A stretch of DNA of 58,303 bases from Bacteroidaceae bacterium. GTDB taxonomy: Bacteria > Bacteroidota > Bacteroidia > Bacteroidales > Bacteroidaceae. Shown in pieces: positions 1 through 10,000 of the stretch (position 1 is its first letter; every line of letters begins with the position of its first letter). The stretch lies in the NCBI GenBank assembly GCA_017451645.1, contig JAFTNZ010000010.1, forward strand, positions 1-58,303. Reading direction: 5' to 3'. The position numbers and the translations under genes are program-made. Below the pieces are notes generated by a model that saw only the letters and a program-made list of their open reading frames with translations, did not search any database and was not told where the DNA came from.

Positions 1-759
1 GCTTTGGAAACCTACTATCTGTATGGAGGTTTGCCTGGTGTGGCACAGATGAAGACACCCGTGGAAAAGCAGAACTATCTGCGGGAGATATACGAAACGG
101 TCTATCTGCGCGATGTGATAGAGCGTAACCATCTGCGTAGTGCTGACGGTATGCGAGAACTGGTGCGTATTCTTGCTTCCGGCATAGGAGCCAGTACCAA
201 TGTCCGTCGCATAGCCAATACGTTCAAGTCAGTTGCAGGGATAGACATCGGGCCTAATACCATTTCTCGCTATCTGGAGCATCTGCAGGATGCGTTTATC
301 ATCAACGAAGCAATGCGGTATGATGTAAAGGGACGCAAATATATCGGCACCGAAACGAAATACTATTTCGAAGATATGGGCATACGTAATGCTATCCTCG
401 ATTTCCGTCAGATAGAGTTTACCCATACCATGGAAAATGTTATCTACAACGAATTACGTCGTTTGGGATATAGTGTTGATGTGGGACAGGTAGAAACCAT
501 GAAACGGAATGTGGAAGGTAAAAATGTACGGAGCAATCTGGAAATAGACTTCGTAGTGAATCGCCACGACGAGCGTATCTACATCCAGTCGGCCTATGCT
601 CTTCCCGACAAGGAAAAGGAAAATCAGGAAATGGCATCATTACGGCATGTTTCTGATAATTTCAAGAAAATTGTCATTGTTGGTGACCGTTATCATTCTG
701 CATACAATGAAGAAGGCATACAGTTGACGGGCATCTATGATTTTTTGCTCTATCAGTAA
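1..759 (+). CDS. DUF4143-type ATPase, C-terminal part (5' end outside window)
   Basis: The reading frame is open from base 1 (Ala-Leu-Glu-Thr), so the TTG at position 4 is not a real start and the gene begins upstream. The visible 250 or so residues match the C-terminal half of the AAA (AAA_14) plus DUF4143 proteins common in Bacteroidales. They show the winged-helix stretch around STNVRRIANTFKS, the NTISRYLEHLQDAFII helix, and a nuclease-like C-terminal fold with the string EIDFVV. The P-loop would lie in the missing part. These proteins are usually described only as ATP-binding proteins, and no function is assigned here. A hairpin terminator follows 34 bases downstream. Confidence 0.8.
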   Translation, partial: ALETYYLYGGLPGVAQMKTPVEKQNYLREIYETVYLRDVIERNHLRSADGMRELVRILASGIGASTNVRRIANTFKSVAGIDIGPNTISRYLEHLQDAFIINEAMRYDVKGRKYIGTETKYYFEDMGIRNAILDFRQIEFTHTMENVIYNELRRLGYSVDVGQVETMKRNVEGKNVRSNLEIDFVVNRHDERIYIQSAYALPDKEKENQEMASLRHVSDNFKKIVIVGDRYHSAYNEEGIQLTGIYDFLLYQ

Positions 760-793
760 CCTCGTCCCCTTGTTATCCTCTTTCCCTTCTCTC

Positions 794-833
794 GTCCCGA
801 CAGGTTCACTCCCTCGTTCGGGACATTTTCGTT
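794..833 (+). terminator. Hairpin terminator after the DUF4143 gene
   Basis: GTCCCGA at 794-800 pairs with TCGGGAC at 818-824, followed by a T-rich stretch (ATTTTCGTTTT). It sits 34 bases after the stop codon. Confidence 0.6.
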
Positions 834-897
834 TTCATCGTCTTGTCTTCAGCATATTCAGGGCAGGAAGAGGATATCAATAGACTCTCCGTAAACG

Positions 898-947
898 ATT
901 AACTCCGTTTGCGAACCGAACAAACACGGTAGGCGAACGGAGTTAAT
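898..947. repeat. 12-bp perfect inverted repeat in a long intergenic region
   Basis: ATTAACTCCGTT at 898-909 is the exact reverse complement of 936-947, with a 26-nt spacer that itself contains CGAACC/GGCGAACGG-type partial repeats. No T-run follows, so it does not look like a normal terminator. It could be an operator, an RNA structure or a relic. The rest of 834-1228 holds no convincing gene. A TATATTTG box at 1060-1067 and a 16-codon frame at 1102-1152 are the only other marks. Confidence 0.5.
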
Positions 948-1228
948 GCTGTTTTGGCGCAGACGTTGTAAATGAAGAATGAAGAGGAACTGACATACTG
1001 AAAACATTGACGAAAGAAAAAACAAGGACAAACACTTGGGTCGCGCTTTGGATTATTCGTATATTTGAATATACTTCAGATTATCATCAAAATAAAGCAG
1101 TATGGCGGGATACGAAAGATTACAGAGAATAGTTGATGCACGTATAGAGTGATTGCAGATTCCTGTGCTTGCAGATACCTACATTTAGGTATTGTCGCCT
1201 GATTTTTGGAAAAAAGCTTGCACGATGC

Positions 1229-1260
1229 TTTGGCAACGTCGAAAAGAAGATGTAATTTTG
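1229..1260 (+). promoter_or_regulatory. Bacteroidetes-type promoter of feoAB
   Basis: TTTG at 1229-1232 and TAATTTTG at 1253-1260 are 20 nt apart and fit the -33/-7 pattern. Transcription would begin near 1266, which rules out the upstream in-frame TTG at 1192 and fixes the feoAB start at 1285. Confidence 0.7.
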
Positions 1261-1284
1261 CGACAAAATAGTTGGAAAAAAGAA

Positions 1285-3822
1285 ATGCGATTATCAGAAC
1301 TGAAGACTGGGGAAAGGGGAGTGGTCGTCAAAGTACTTGGCCATGGAGGCTTCCGCAAACGCATCGTAGAGATGGGTTTCATCAAAGGAAAAACAGTGGA
1401 GGTCGTGCTGAATGCACCCTTGAAAGACCCAATCAAATACAAGCTCCTCGGCTATGAAGTGTCGCTCCGTCGGCAGGAGGCTGAAATGATAGAGATTGTG
1501 AGTGAAGAGGAGGTTGGGCAAAGCTCTGTTCAGCCTCCCTTTTGTGAAGGAGGGAAGGAGGATGCCCCTGCAAAGAAACCTGCTCGTGTCTCGGCAAACC
1601 TCGAAGAGGATTCGGGAAGAGAGACAATGCAGAAACTGGCCCGGGACAAACGCCGCACCATCAATGTGGCTCTGGTAGGTAATCCTAACTGCGGGAAAAC
1701 TTCGCTCTTCAACATCGCCAGTGGGGCGCACGAGCACGTGGGTAACTACAGCGGAGTGACGGTGGATGCCAAAGAGGGAGTGTTCAACTTTCAGGGCTAC
1801 CGCTTCCGGCTCATCGACCTGCCGGGAACTTATTCACTATCGACTTATACGCCAGAGGAACGCTATGTCCGCAAATACATCATCGATGAGACACCCGATG
1901 TCATCGTCAATGTGGTGGATGCCGGCAATCTGGAGCGTAACCTCTACCTGACCACTCAACTCATTGACATGAATGTACGCATGGTCATCGCCCTGAACAT
2001 GTATGACGAACTGGAGGCCAGTGGCAACCGGCTCGATCACGTGCAGTTGGGCGAACTGCTGGGAGCACCGATGGTGCCCACTGTATCGCGTACTGGCAAA
2101 GGGGTGGAGAAACTGTTTCATACCATCATCAGCAGTTATGAAGGGGGAGATTTTCTCGACAAGGAGGGGCATCTGCGCTCCGAGGCCCTGAATGACCTGA
2201 GTGACTGGCACCGCGAGTATGTGACCGATCACTCCTTTGATGCCAAAAGCATGAAACATGAGCATCCGCGCGGATTCTACCACCATATCCATATCAACCA
2301 TGGTGCGGAAGTGGAGCGTAGCATTGAGGAGGTTAAAAAGGCTGTCAGCGAAAATGAGGACATCCGTCATAAATATTCCACCCGCTTTCTGGCTATCAAA
2401 CTGCTGGAACACGATTCGGATGCCGAGCAGACAGCGGAAGCCCTCCCTAACGGGCAGGACATCATCCGCTTGCGCGACCGCGAAGCCGAACGTCTGCACA
2501 AGGTGCTCAATGAAGATAGCGAACAGGCCATCATGGATGCCAAATATGGCTTCATTCAAGGTGCCCTGCGCGAAACTTTCACCGACAATCATCAGGAGCC
2601 CCGGCAGATTACCTCAGCCATCGACACCATTGTCACACATCGGCTGTGGGGATTCCCCATTTTCTTCCTCTTCCTCTACATCATGTTCGAGTGTACGTTC
2701 ACCTTGGGAGAGTATCCCATGATGGGAATCGAATGGCTCGTCGGACAGTTGGGAGGTCTCATCGAAGGCAATATGCAGGAGGGACCGCTGAAGGATATGC
2801 TTATCGACGGCATTATCGGGGGTGTGGGAGGAGTCATTGTGTTTCTGCCCAATATCCTGATACTCTATCTCTTCATCTCCATCATGGAAGACTCCGGCTA
2901 TATGGCTCGCGCAGCCTTCATTATGGACAAACTCATGCATAAGATGGGGCTTCATGGCAAGTCGTTCATCCCCCTTATTATGGGATTCGGTTGCAATGTG
3001 CCGGCCATCATGGCCACACGCACCATTGAGAGTCACAAGAGCCGGCTGGTTACGATGCTCATCACTCCGCTGATGTCGTGCTCTGCCCGTCTGCCTATCT
3101 ACCTGCTGTTAGTAGGAGCTTTCTTCCCCCAACAGGCCAGCCTCGTGTTGCTTGGCATCTATGCGGCAGGCATCCTGTTGGCCGTGCTGTTGGGAAGGGT
3201 TTTCAGTCATTTCTTCATGAAAGGGGACGACATGCCCTTTGTGATGGAACTTCCCCCTTACCGTATGCCTACGAGCAAGGCTATTTTGCGGCATACGTGG
3301 GAGAAGGGGGCGCAATACCTCAAGAAGATGGGAGGCATTATCATGGTGGCATCCATCATCATCTGGTTCCTCGGATATTATCCCAGGGGGGGGGAACACG
3401 AAACATTGGCCGAGCAGCAGGAAAATTCCTATATCGGACAGATCGGACGTGCCATAGAACCTGCTATCCGGCCTTTGGGATTCGACTGGAAGTTGGGCAT
3501 CGGACTCATCTCCGGTGCCGGAGCAAAGGAACTGGTGGTCAGTACCATCGGTGTGCTTTATCACGAGAGTGAAGAGGAAGTGGCTGCGGCCACCGATGGC
3601 GAAAGCAGTGCCCTTTCGGCACGCATTGCCAAAACTATCAACCCGTTGGCTGCCGTCAGCTACATGCTCTTTGTGCTTATCTACTTCCCCTGTGTGGCCA
3701 CTTTGGCTGCTATCAAGCAGGAGTCTGGCAAATGGAGGTGGGCCCTGTTTACTGCCGTCTATACCACGGCCTTGGCATGGGTGGTGTCTTTTGCTGTTTA
3801 TCAGATAGGAAACCTTTTCTGA
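1285..3822 (+). CDS. feoB: FeoA-FeoB fusion, ferrous iron transporter
   Basis: This 845-aa inner-membrane GTP-dependent Fe(II) importer has FeoA fused at its N-terminus. Residues 1-73 form the FeoA SH3-like domain. The G domain follows, with GNPNCGKT at 132-139, the GVTV switch near 157, DLPG at 178-181 and NMYD at 238-241. A long helical cytoplasmic segment rich in His/Asp/Glu comes next, then from about residue 440 the membrane core with the two Gate regions (including the GKSFIPLIMGFGCNVPAI stretch). The start was chosen because a promoter lies inside the longer frame. The FeoA/FeoB linker (about residues 77-100) is encoded by a palindromic repeat (1534-1554). FeoAB fusions are normal in Bacteroides. 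The next gene encodes a Cys-rich partner. Confidence 0.95.
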   Translation: MRLSELKTGERGVVVKVLGHGGFRKRIVEMGFIKGKTVEVVLNAPLKDPIKYKLLGYEVSLRRQEAEMIEIVSEEEVGQSSVQPPFCEGGKEDAPAKKPARVSANLEEDSGRETMQKLARDKRRTINVALVGNPNCGKTSLFNIASGAHEHVGNYSGVTVDAKEGVFNFQGYRFRLIDLPGTYSLSTYTPEERYVRKYIIDETPDVIVNVVDAGNLERNLYLTTQLIDMNVRMVIALNMYDELEASGNRLDHVQLGELLGAPMVPTVSRTGKGVEKLFHTIISSYEGGDFLDKEGHLRSEALNDLSDWHREYVTDHSFDAKSMKHEHPRGFYHHIHINHGAEVERSIEEVKKAVSENEDIRHKYSTRFLAIKLLEHDSDAEQTAEALPNGQDIIRLRDREAERLHKVLNEDSEQAIMDAKYGFIQGALRETFTDNHQEPRQITSAIDTIVTHRLWGFPIFFLFLYIMFECTFTLGEYPMMGIEWLVGQLGGLIEGNMQEGPLKDMLIDGIIGGVGGVIVFLPNILILYLFISIMEDSGYMARAAFIMDKLMHKMGLHGKSFIPLIMGFGCNVPAIMATRTIESHKSRLVTMLITPLMSCSARLPIYLLLVGAFFPQQASLVLLGIYAAGILLAVLLGRVFSHFFMKGDDMPFVMELPPYRMPTSKAILRHTWEKGAQYLKKMGGIIMVASIIIWFLGYYPRGGEHETLAEQQENSYIGQIGRAIEPAIRPLGFDWKLGIGLISGAGAKELVVSTIGVLYHESEEEVAAATDGESSALSARIAKTINPLAAVSYMLFVLIYFPCVATLAAIKQESGKWRWALFTAVYTTALAWVVSFAVYQIGNLF
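1534..1554. repeat. REP-like palindrome inside the feoAB linker
   Basis: CCTCCCTTTTGTGAAGGAGGG is an imperfect palindrome of the same kind as 11078-11101 (CCTCCCTTGTGAGAAGGGAG core). It is translated in frame in the linker between FeoA and FeoB, where it adds a PPFCEGG-type stretch. Confidence 0.5.
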
Positions 3823-3864
3823 ATGAGTTTGTTCTGTGTGTACCGTAATTGAACAGTGTCAGTC

Positions 3865-4047
3865 ATGCAAGAGATAGCAGTTGCAGTCATCGTGTTGGTA
3901 GCCCTTGGGGTTGCAGGAAAGGCTTGTTGGGGCTATATCCGTGCCTTCAGAGGGAAAGAGCCTCCCTGCAAACATTGCAGCGGTGGATGCCAATGTGCTC
4001 AAAAAGGCAGAAAAACAACTGCTGAATGCGAAAAAAACAGCAATTAA
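3865..4047 (+). CDS. FeoB-associated Cys-rich membrane protein
   Basis: A 60-aa protein with one N-terminal membrane helix (about residues 3-22) and a short cytoplasmic tail bearing the cysteines CKHCSGGCQC and a final C. This is the layout of the FeoB-associated Cys-rich membrane family (PF12669), small partners encoded directly after feoB. It starts 42 nt after feoAB and is probably co-transcribed. The role is inferred from family and position: metal sensing or handling at the FeoB pore. A GTG three codons upstream (3856) is an alternative start. Confidence 0.8.
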   Translation: MQEIAVAVIVLVALGVAGKACWGYIRAFRGKEPPCKHCSGGCQCAQKGRKTTAECEKNSN

Positions 4048-4069
4048 CGAAAAAAAACGGACCGAATAG

Positions 4070-4099
4070 TTGCAGATTCGGAAAAAAGCAGTACCTTTG
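4070..4099 (+). promoter_or_regulatory. Promoter of tRNA-Cys
   Basis: TTG at 4070-4072 and TACCTTTG at 4092-4099 are 19 nt apart. The mature tRNA begins 20 nt after the -7 box. Confidence 0.65.
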
Positions 4100-4118
4100 C
4101 ACACGCAAAATGGAACAG

Positions 4119-4189
4119 GGTACCCTGGCCGAGTGGCTAGGCAACGGTCTGCAAAACCGTCTACAGCAGTTCGAATCTGCTGGGTACCT
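4119..4189 (+). tRNA. tRNA-Cys (anticodon GCA)
   Basis: The cloverleaf is visible: acceptor GGTACCC (4119-4125) with GGGTACC (4182-4188) and discriminator T. The anticodon stem is ACGGT/ACCGT around loop CTGCAAA, with GCA at 4151-4153. The T-arm is CAGCAG TTCGAAT CTGCTG. CCA is not encoded. It has its own promoter and terminator. Confidence 0.96.
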
Positions 4190-4207
4190 CAAGAATATGA
4201 TGATAAG

Positions 4208-4236
4208 AAGGATGCATTCAGGTGCATCCTTTTTTC
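4208..4236 (+). terminator. Terminator after tRNA-Cys
   Basis: AAGGATGCA (4208-4216) pairs with TGCATCCTT (4223-4231) around a 6-nt loop, followed by a T-run. Confidence 0.85.
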
Positions 4237-4308
4237 GTAGGTAGAGAGGACATCCGGACTCAGTAGAAATTTAGTGGGGATAATTTCATGGATTATTATT
4301 TTTTTCTA

Positions 4309-4316
4309 TAAATTTG
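4309..4316 (+). promoter_or_regulatory. -7 box upstream of the GHL10 gene
   Basis: TAAATTTG matches the TAnnTTTG box. With transcription starting about 6 nt later, the ATG at 4327 would have almost no leader, so the ATG at 4354 is favoured. The -33 element is weak (TTTC at 4284-4287). Confidence 0.5.
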
Positions 4317-4353
4317 CACCCGAATCATGAAACGAAGAAATAGCATAACATAT

Positions 4354-5850
4354 ATGAGAAAAATCTATTCAGCAATCATCGTATGGATGGCAGTCGCTTT
4401 TGTGGGAATGGCACAGACTGCTCCTAAACGGGAATTCCGTGGTGCATGGATACAATGTGTCAACGGACAGTTTCAAGGAATGTCCACCGAAAAGATGCAG
4501 CAGACATTGACATCGCAACTTGATAAATTGCGCGAAGCAGGCATCAATGCCATCATCTTTCAGGTGAGACCTGAAGCTGATGCCCTATACAGATCGCAAT
4601 ACGAACCATGGAGCCGTTTCCTTACCGGGGTGCAGGGACAACAGCCATCGCCTGACTGGGATCCTTTGCGATTCATGATTGAACAGTGTCACCGCAGGGG
4701 AATGGAGTTGCACGCATGGATAAACCCTTATCGGGCTAAAACAAAGGGGACACAGGTGTTGGCTCCACACCATCCGGCCCGGCTTTATCCCGACCGCTGC
4801 ATCAGTTATGACGGACAGCTGTATTTCGATCCCGGACTGCCGGAGAACAGAAGATATATCTGCAAGATTGTGACAGACATCGTGAAGAACTACGATGTGG
4901 ATGCGTTGCACATGGACGACTATTTTTATCCCTATCCGGTGAAAGGAGAGGAGTTTGGCGACGATGCCTCGTTTGCCCAACATGGCAGAGGATTCACTGA
5001 TAAGAGTGATTGGAGACGGAACAACGTCAACCTGCTCATTCAGGAGGTGATGCACACTGTGCGGGGAATCAAACCTTGGGTGAAGTTCGGTGTCAGCCCC
5101 TTTGGTATCTGGCGCAACAGACAGAGCGATGGGGCGATGGGTAGTGATACGCGTGGTCTGCAGAACTATGATGACCTCTATGCCGATGTGCTTACGTGGG
5201 TGAACAACGGATGGGTGGATTATAACATTCCGCAAGTCTATTGGGAAATCGGTCATCCGGCTGCTGACTATGAAGTGTTGGTAAAATGGTGGGCGGAAAA
5301 GGCGGGCAATCGTCCGCTCTTCATCGGACAGGATGTCATGCGCACAGTGAAGCATGCTGACCCTGAAAATCCCTCTGTACACCAATTGCCGGCTAAAATG
5401 GAAATGCAGCGTGCCGAACCGGCTGTGAGCGGAAGCTGCCAATGGCCGGCAAGTGCAGTGGTGGAGAATGTGGCAAACTATCATACTCTGCTGGCGGGAA
5501 ACTATCACCGTTATCCGGCATTGCAGCCGGAATTTCCTTTCATGGACAATCAGGCGCCGGGCAAAGTGAAACGCCTGAAGGAGGTTTGGACGGAGGATGG
5601 ACTGATGCTTTTTTGGACTGCTCCGAAGGCCGGTAATGTCATGGATGAAGCTTGCCAATATGTAGTCTATCGGTTTGCTAAAGGAGAGAAAGTGAACATA
5701 GAGGACCCCTCGAAAATAGTAGCCATTACACAAAGGACATACTACAAACTGCCCTATCAGGACGGGAAGAAGAAATACCGCTATGTGGTCACGGCCCTCG
5801 ATCGGTTGCAGAACGAATCGAAAGGGGTGAAGACTACGGTGAAACTCTGA
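4354..5850 (+). CDS. Secreted GHL10/DUF187-type glycoside hydrolase-like protein
   Basis: A 498-aa exported protein. The signal peptide MRKIYSAIIVWMAVAFVGMAQ ends at about residue 21. The body is a TIM-barrel of the glycosyl-hydrolase-like 10 family (PF02638). It shows the N-terminal FRGAWIQCV strand, HAWINPYRA and HMDDYF motifs carrying the likely catalytic acidic residues, and GVSPFGIWRN, the usual family marks. A C-terminal fibronectin-like domain (about the last 85 residues, VKRLKEVWTEDGL onward) follows. The start at 4354 fits both the promoter spacing and a clean signal peptide; the ATG at 4327 is the alternative. The substrate is unknown; related proteins are linked to cell-wall or polysaccharide turnover. 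It converges on chrA with only 12 nt between stops. Confidence 0.85.
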   Translation: MRKIYSAIIVWMAVAFVGMAQTAPKREFRGAWIQCVNGQFQGMSTEKMQQTLTSQLDKLREAGINAIIFQVRPEADALYRSQYEPWSRFLTGVQGQQPSPDWDPLRFMIEQCHRRGMELHAWINPYRAKTKGTQVLAPHHPARLYPDRCISYDGQLYFDPGLPENRRYICKIVTDIVKNYDVDALHMDDYFYPYPVKGEEFGDDASFAQHGRGFTDKSDWRRNNVNLLIQEVMHTVRGIKPWVKFGVSPFGIWRNRQSDGAMGSDTRGLQNYDDLYADVLTWVNNGWVDYNIPQVYWEIGHPAADYEVLVKWWAEKAGNRPLFIGQDVMRTVKHADPENPSVHQLPAKMEMQRAEPAVSGSCQWPASAVVENVANYHTLLAGNYHRYPALQPEFPFMDNQAPGKVKRLKEVWTEDGLMLFWTAPKAGNVMDEACQYVVYRFAKGEKVNIEDPSKIVAITQRTYYKLPYQDGKKKYRYVVTALDRLQNESKGVKTTVKL

Positions 5851-5862
5851 TGTCGGGAGTTT

Positions 5863-7065
5863 TCAGAACCATCCATACACCAATGCTCCGATAAGCCCGC
5901 TGGCCAGAATCACCCGGATGGGGCTGGCCTTGAAGGAGCGCACTGCCACGAAGGCTCCGATGAAAAGTGCTATGCTGATGAAGAACTGCCGGGGAGAATT
6001 GTTGAAACTGCCAAAATTCTCGGCGTTCATCAACAGCAGGGCTGCTGAGGCCAACAGACCGACAACAGCTGGGCGGAGGATGCGGAAGACAGACTCCAGC
6101 AATGGACTATCCTTGTGGCGGAGCAGCAGACGACTGATGCCAAGCATCAACAGGAAGGAGGGAAGGACAACAGCTGTGGTGGCCATAGCCGAGCCCGCTA
6201 TGCCCATCCAAAGAGAGTGACCAGCCCCGACTGATGCCAAGTAACCTACGTAGGTGGCAGAATTGATACCGATAGGGCCAGGAGTCATTTGGCTGACAGC
6301 TACAATATCTGTAAATTCTGACGCTGAAATCCAACCGTAGTGATTCACAACTTCACCCTGTATCATGGAGAGCATGGCATATCCTCCCCCAAAGCCGAAG
6401 AGACCTATCTTGAAAAAGGTGTAGAACAATGGGAGGAAAAGCATGGAACTCCAGACTGCACTATTGGCCATCCCGGCCTTTGCTGAAAGGAGTATGCTGA
6501 TTATTGAACAAGGTGTCTTATGGCTTTGATAAAAAAGGTATCCTCCCAAACCTGCTGCGATGATAATCCAAACGGGAGAAACCCCAAACTGCCAAATCAA
6601 CAGGGTGCTTACTATCGGTATCCAAATGGTGCGCCGACTGATTCCGGCACTGCGTGCCACATTGAAAGTGGGGACGGCTATGAGAGCCACTACTGCCGGA
6701 CGGATGCCTTTGAATATCTGCTCCACCAACTCGTATTCCCTGAAGCGCTGAAAAAATATGGCTACAGACAATATGATGAGGAAAGAGGGCAACACTGTGC
6801 CCAAGGCTGAAGCGATGCTGCCACGCAGTCCGCGTAGCTTGTAGCCGATGAATACAGCCATGTTCACGGCAAACACTCCGGGTACGGATTGGGCAATGGC
6901 CAACAGGTCGAGAAAATCGGTCCTATTCATCCAACGGTGTCTGTTCACCACTTCGCTCTCTATCAGCGGAATCATGGCATAGCCTCCACCAATGGTGAAG
7001 AGGCCGATATGGAAAAAGGTTCTGAAAAAGTCCAGACAGATGGTGGTTCGGGTATTCTTATTCAT
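5863..7065 (-). CDS. chrA: Chromate transporter, two-domain CHR family
   Basis: A 400-aa inner-membrane protein made of two homologous CHR domains (about residues 1-180 and 205-400). Each starts with the diagnostic pair F-x-IG-x-F(T/G)xGGGYAM, followed by SVPGVFAVN in the first half and MTPGPIGINSAT in the second. Long-chain CHR proteins are proton-linked chromate/sulfate-type anion transporters. In many Bacteroidales the two halves are separate adjacent genes, so this is a fused version. The ATG at 7065 overlaps the stop of the upstream regulator gene (ATGAATAA), so translation is probably coupled. The actual substrate in an anaerobe is uncertain. Confidence 0.85.
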   Translation of the reverse strand: MNKNTRTTICLDFFRTFFHIGLFTIGGGYAMIPLIESEVVNRHRWMNRTDFLDLLAIAQSVPGVFAVNMAVFIGYKLRGLRGSIASALGTVLPSFLIILSVAIFFQRFREYELVEQIFKGIRPAVVALIAVPTFNVARSAGISRRTIWIPIVSTLLIWQFGVSPVWIIIAAGLGGYLFYQSHKTPCSIISILLSAKAGMANSAVWSSMLFLPLFYTFFKIGLFGFGGGYAMLSMIQGEVVNHYGWISASEFTDIVAVSQMTPGPIGINSATYVGYLASVGAGHSLWMGIAGSAMATTAVVLPSFLLMLGISRLLLRHKDSPLLESVFRILRPAVVGLLASAALLLMNAENFGSFNNSPRQFFISIALFIGAFVAVRSFKASPIRVILASGLIGALVYGWF

Positions 7066-10000
7066 CGTTCTTTTTCTGCTGTTTCTTGATGTATTCACTC
7101 GGATTCATACCATAATATTTCTTGAAAACTTCGCGGAAGTATTTTGGTTCACCGAATCCCATCAGGTCACTCACTTCAGATATGCTATGCTCGCCGGTGA
7201 TGAGCAAGGTACATGCATGTTGCATCCGTATTTCACGGATGATGTCGGCGGGCGAATGTTCTGTCAGTCCCTTGATTCTGTTGTAGAGACTTGTGCGGCT
7301 CATGCCCATTTCCATCGCCAGAGTATCGACATCGAAGTTGCCGTCTTCTACATGTGCTTTGATGGTCTCGTGTACCTTGGTAAGGAACTTGGTGTTCTGT
7401 TCCTTATGTGCGAAATTGCTCTCCTTGGCCTGTCGGCGGACTGAAATGGCCTTGGGGAGGTGCTCCTCCAACCGCTTACGGTTTTCCATGATGGTGAAAA
7501 GCACCCTTCGGATTTGCGGTATGTCAAAGAGCTTGTCGATATAATAGTCGGCCCATATTCTGCTGTCGTATGAGGCATTTGTGTCCTCTTCATCGGAAGT
7601 GATGAGGATGAGAGGGATATGATTGGTATTGAGGTTGGACTTCAATTGTGTGCATAGATTGTTTTCTCCTTCTCTTAAAGCGAGGCCGCCAGCTATAATG
7701 ATGTCAGGTTCGTTTTCTTCTACCAGTTCTAATGCCATGGTTACATTGGGTGCGATGACAATCTCCCACTCGTCGCAGAAGGTGGTATCCAAAAAGGACA
7801 GTATTTCCCGATTTTCACTGACGGCCAGCAGGCATCCTTGTTTTGTATTTCTGCTTGTCCTCGGGCCATTGTTGGTTCCGAATGTAGGAATCCATTTGCG
7901 TAAGCGGTGAGTCCAATGCACTTCTTCTGATGAAGTGTCGGCAGTAGCCTCCTTATGTGGGAAGCCGGGGTCTATGGGAAACTTGACAGTGAACGTGAAG
8001 GTATGCAACCCTCTTATGTCGTAAGAGAAATGGCCTCTGTGTCTTTTGATTATATTCTTGAGGAGGAGGAACTCGTCATCCGATGTTGCAAAATGCTTCC
8101 ATATCCTGTTTGTGTCCGGCTTATCCTCTAAAATCGGCTGATTTGAGCAAACGGCTTTCCAATAATCCTTTTGGCAAAACAATCTTAATGATACGGTATG
8201 GCCAGAAACGGAGTGGCTGATAGCATTGGATATCAAAAGGTAGAATATCGAGTCGCATACCTGTTGGTCTATCCATATTTCTTGTTCTTCTTCTACCGGT
8301 ATGTAGTTTAAGGAAATACGGTGCTCATCTGCCAAAGGAGCGAAGAACTCCATGTACGATTCGATATGCCTGTTCAGATAATGGCGGGTGGTAAATGGAA
8401 TCTTGCCGAAAGTGTTTTCTTGGAGGTTCAACAAATTGCATACTCCAAAATATAGATTTTCAACGCTGTATAGAGTCTGTTGCAGATACTTGTTGCTTTT
8501 GGCAGTGATAGTCTTCTCCTCGTGAGTCAGAACCTCTCTGACTGATGCTCTGATGAGGGATAATGAAACCTTCAGCCCGTGTTGTATCCGATGGAAATAG
8601 CGGATTCTCTTTTCTGCACGGTTTAATCGGAATTTCATACTGACAAGCCGGAATAGAAGAAATCCGACAAGTCCTATACCCAAGAGGCAAATTAAGATAC
8701 CCCATCCGGTATGCCAGAAAGATGGTCGTATGATAATCTTCAGAACTTTCTCACCAATGATGCTACCGTCTTCTTGAGCTACGTTCTGTACGTGCAGCAA
8801 ATATTCACCAGGGGAAAGGTTGTGATAGTGTATCCAATTGTCAGAATTGCTTTGTGTCCAGTAATCTTGTTTTCCCCGTAGTTTCCACCGGAAATAGGTG
8901 TGTTTCGGATTGCCATAGTTGATACTGGATATGTGGAAAGATATAGAATTCTGGTCATGATTCAGTTGTAATGATTCCACCGAGTTCCAGTCCGTAATCT
9001 CTCTCTTGTCCGTTTTCCCTAATACAGCTGTATGTGGCTTTTCAATCAGAATCTGATCAATGAGGACCTTGGTGTAATAGTATCCTGGAATCTGTATAGT
9101 GTCGTTCACTTCGATGGCTCCATTGTTGCTGCCGAAAATGAATGTTCCAGTGGAAGTGTGTATTCCGGCTCTTGGATTGAAACACGCATTTATAAGTCCT
9201 TGTTCTTCTGTCCAATTGTAAAACTGGTCTTGAGGGATGTTGTAAATGGTAACATTCCTCTCGGTGGTTATAATCAGGTTATCTTCATTCTGTGGCAAGA
9301 TGGTGTTGATGACACTGTTGAGTAGTGAACTGACCAGATGTGTGTATATATGGTATTTCCCATTAGCGTGGAGTACCACAAGCCCCGAATTGGTTGTCCC
9401 TATGTAAAGGTCACCATTGGAGTGGAGGTACATTGTATTGATGTGCTGTGAGGAAAAGGGCATAAGCATCCGCTTGTATTTCTTAGTCTGTTTGTTGATT
9501 TCGAACAGACCATCTCCTGTGCCGACAAGCAGCGTGACGGAATCTCTCTGCAGGATGCAGGTGACGGGGTTGTCCAATGGATAGCAGTATGTTGACAAAT
9601 CTTTCGGATTGGTGCAACCCAAATAGTTGCTTCCTCCGGTCCAAATGAATCCTTCGGAGTCTTGGAAAATGACTCGTATGAATCTGTTCAACGAGTGGAA
9701 TTTAAGGCTGTCGATAAAAAAAGTGGGTTGTATCAACTGTACCTGTCCGCTCTTCTTGTCTATGCTGTAGATTCCCGTCATGTATCCTCCTGCAAACATA
9801 GTGCCCGGTCTGACTTCGCAGAGCGACAGGAATGTATGACCTTTTTGCCAAAGATCTGTCTGATTGGGCTTTGTGAGAAGATGCTTCCAACTGTTTTTTG
9901 CTGGTGAATAGATGCTGAGTCCATCATTGGTAGCAAACCAAATGTCTCCTTCCGAATCTTCCTGAATATAGTTGACTTGGTCGTTTGCTATGGAAGTTTC

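Noticed and set aside
1102-1152. Short frame MAGYERLQRIVDARIE downstream of a TATATTTG box
   Set aside because: Only 16 codons and no recognisable relative. The in-frame continuation after the stop is short and broken. It may be a relic, but the evidence is too thin.
1192-1284. N-terminal extension of FeoAB from a TTG at 1192
   Set aside because: A well-formed promoter (1229-1260) lies inside it, and FeoA homology starts at the ATG at 1285.
1837-2592. Long antisense frame inside feoAB (and similar shadows in purL, dnaK and the GHL10 gene)
   Set aside because: These frames mirror strongly coded genes on the other strand, with no promoter, ribosome site or recognisable domain.
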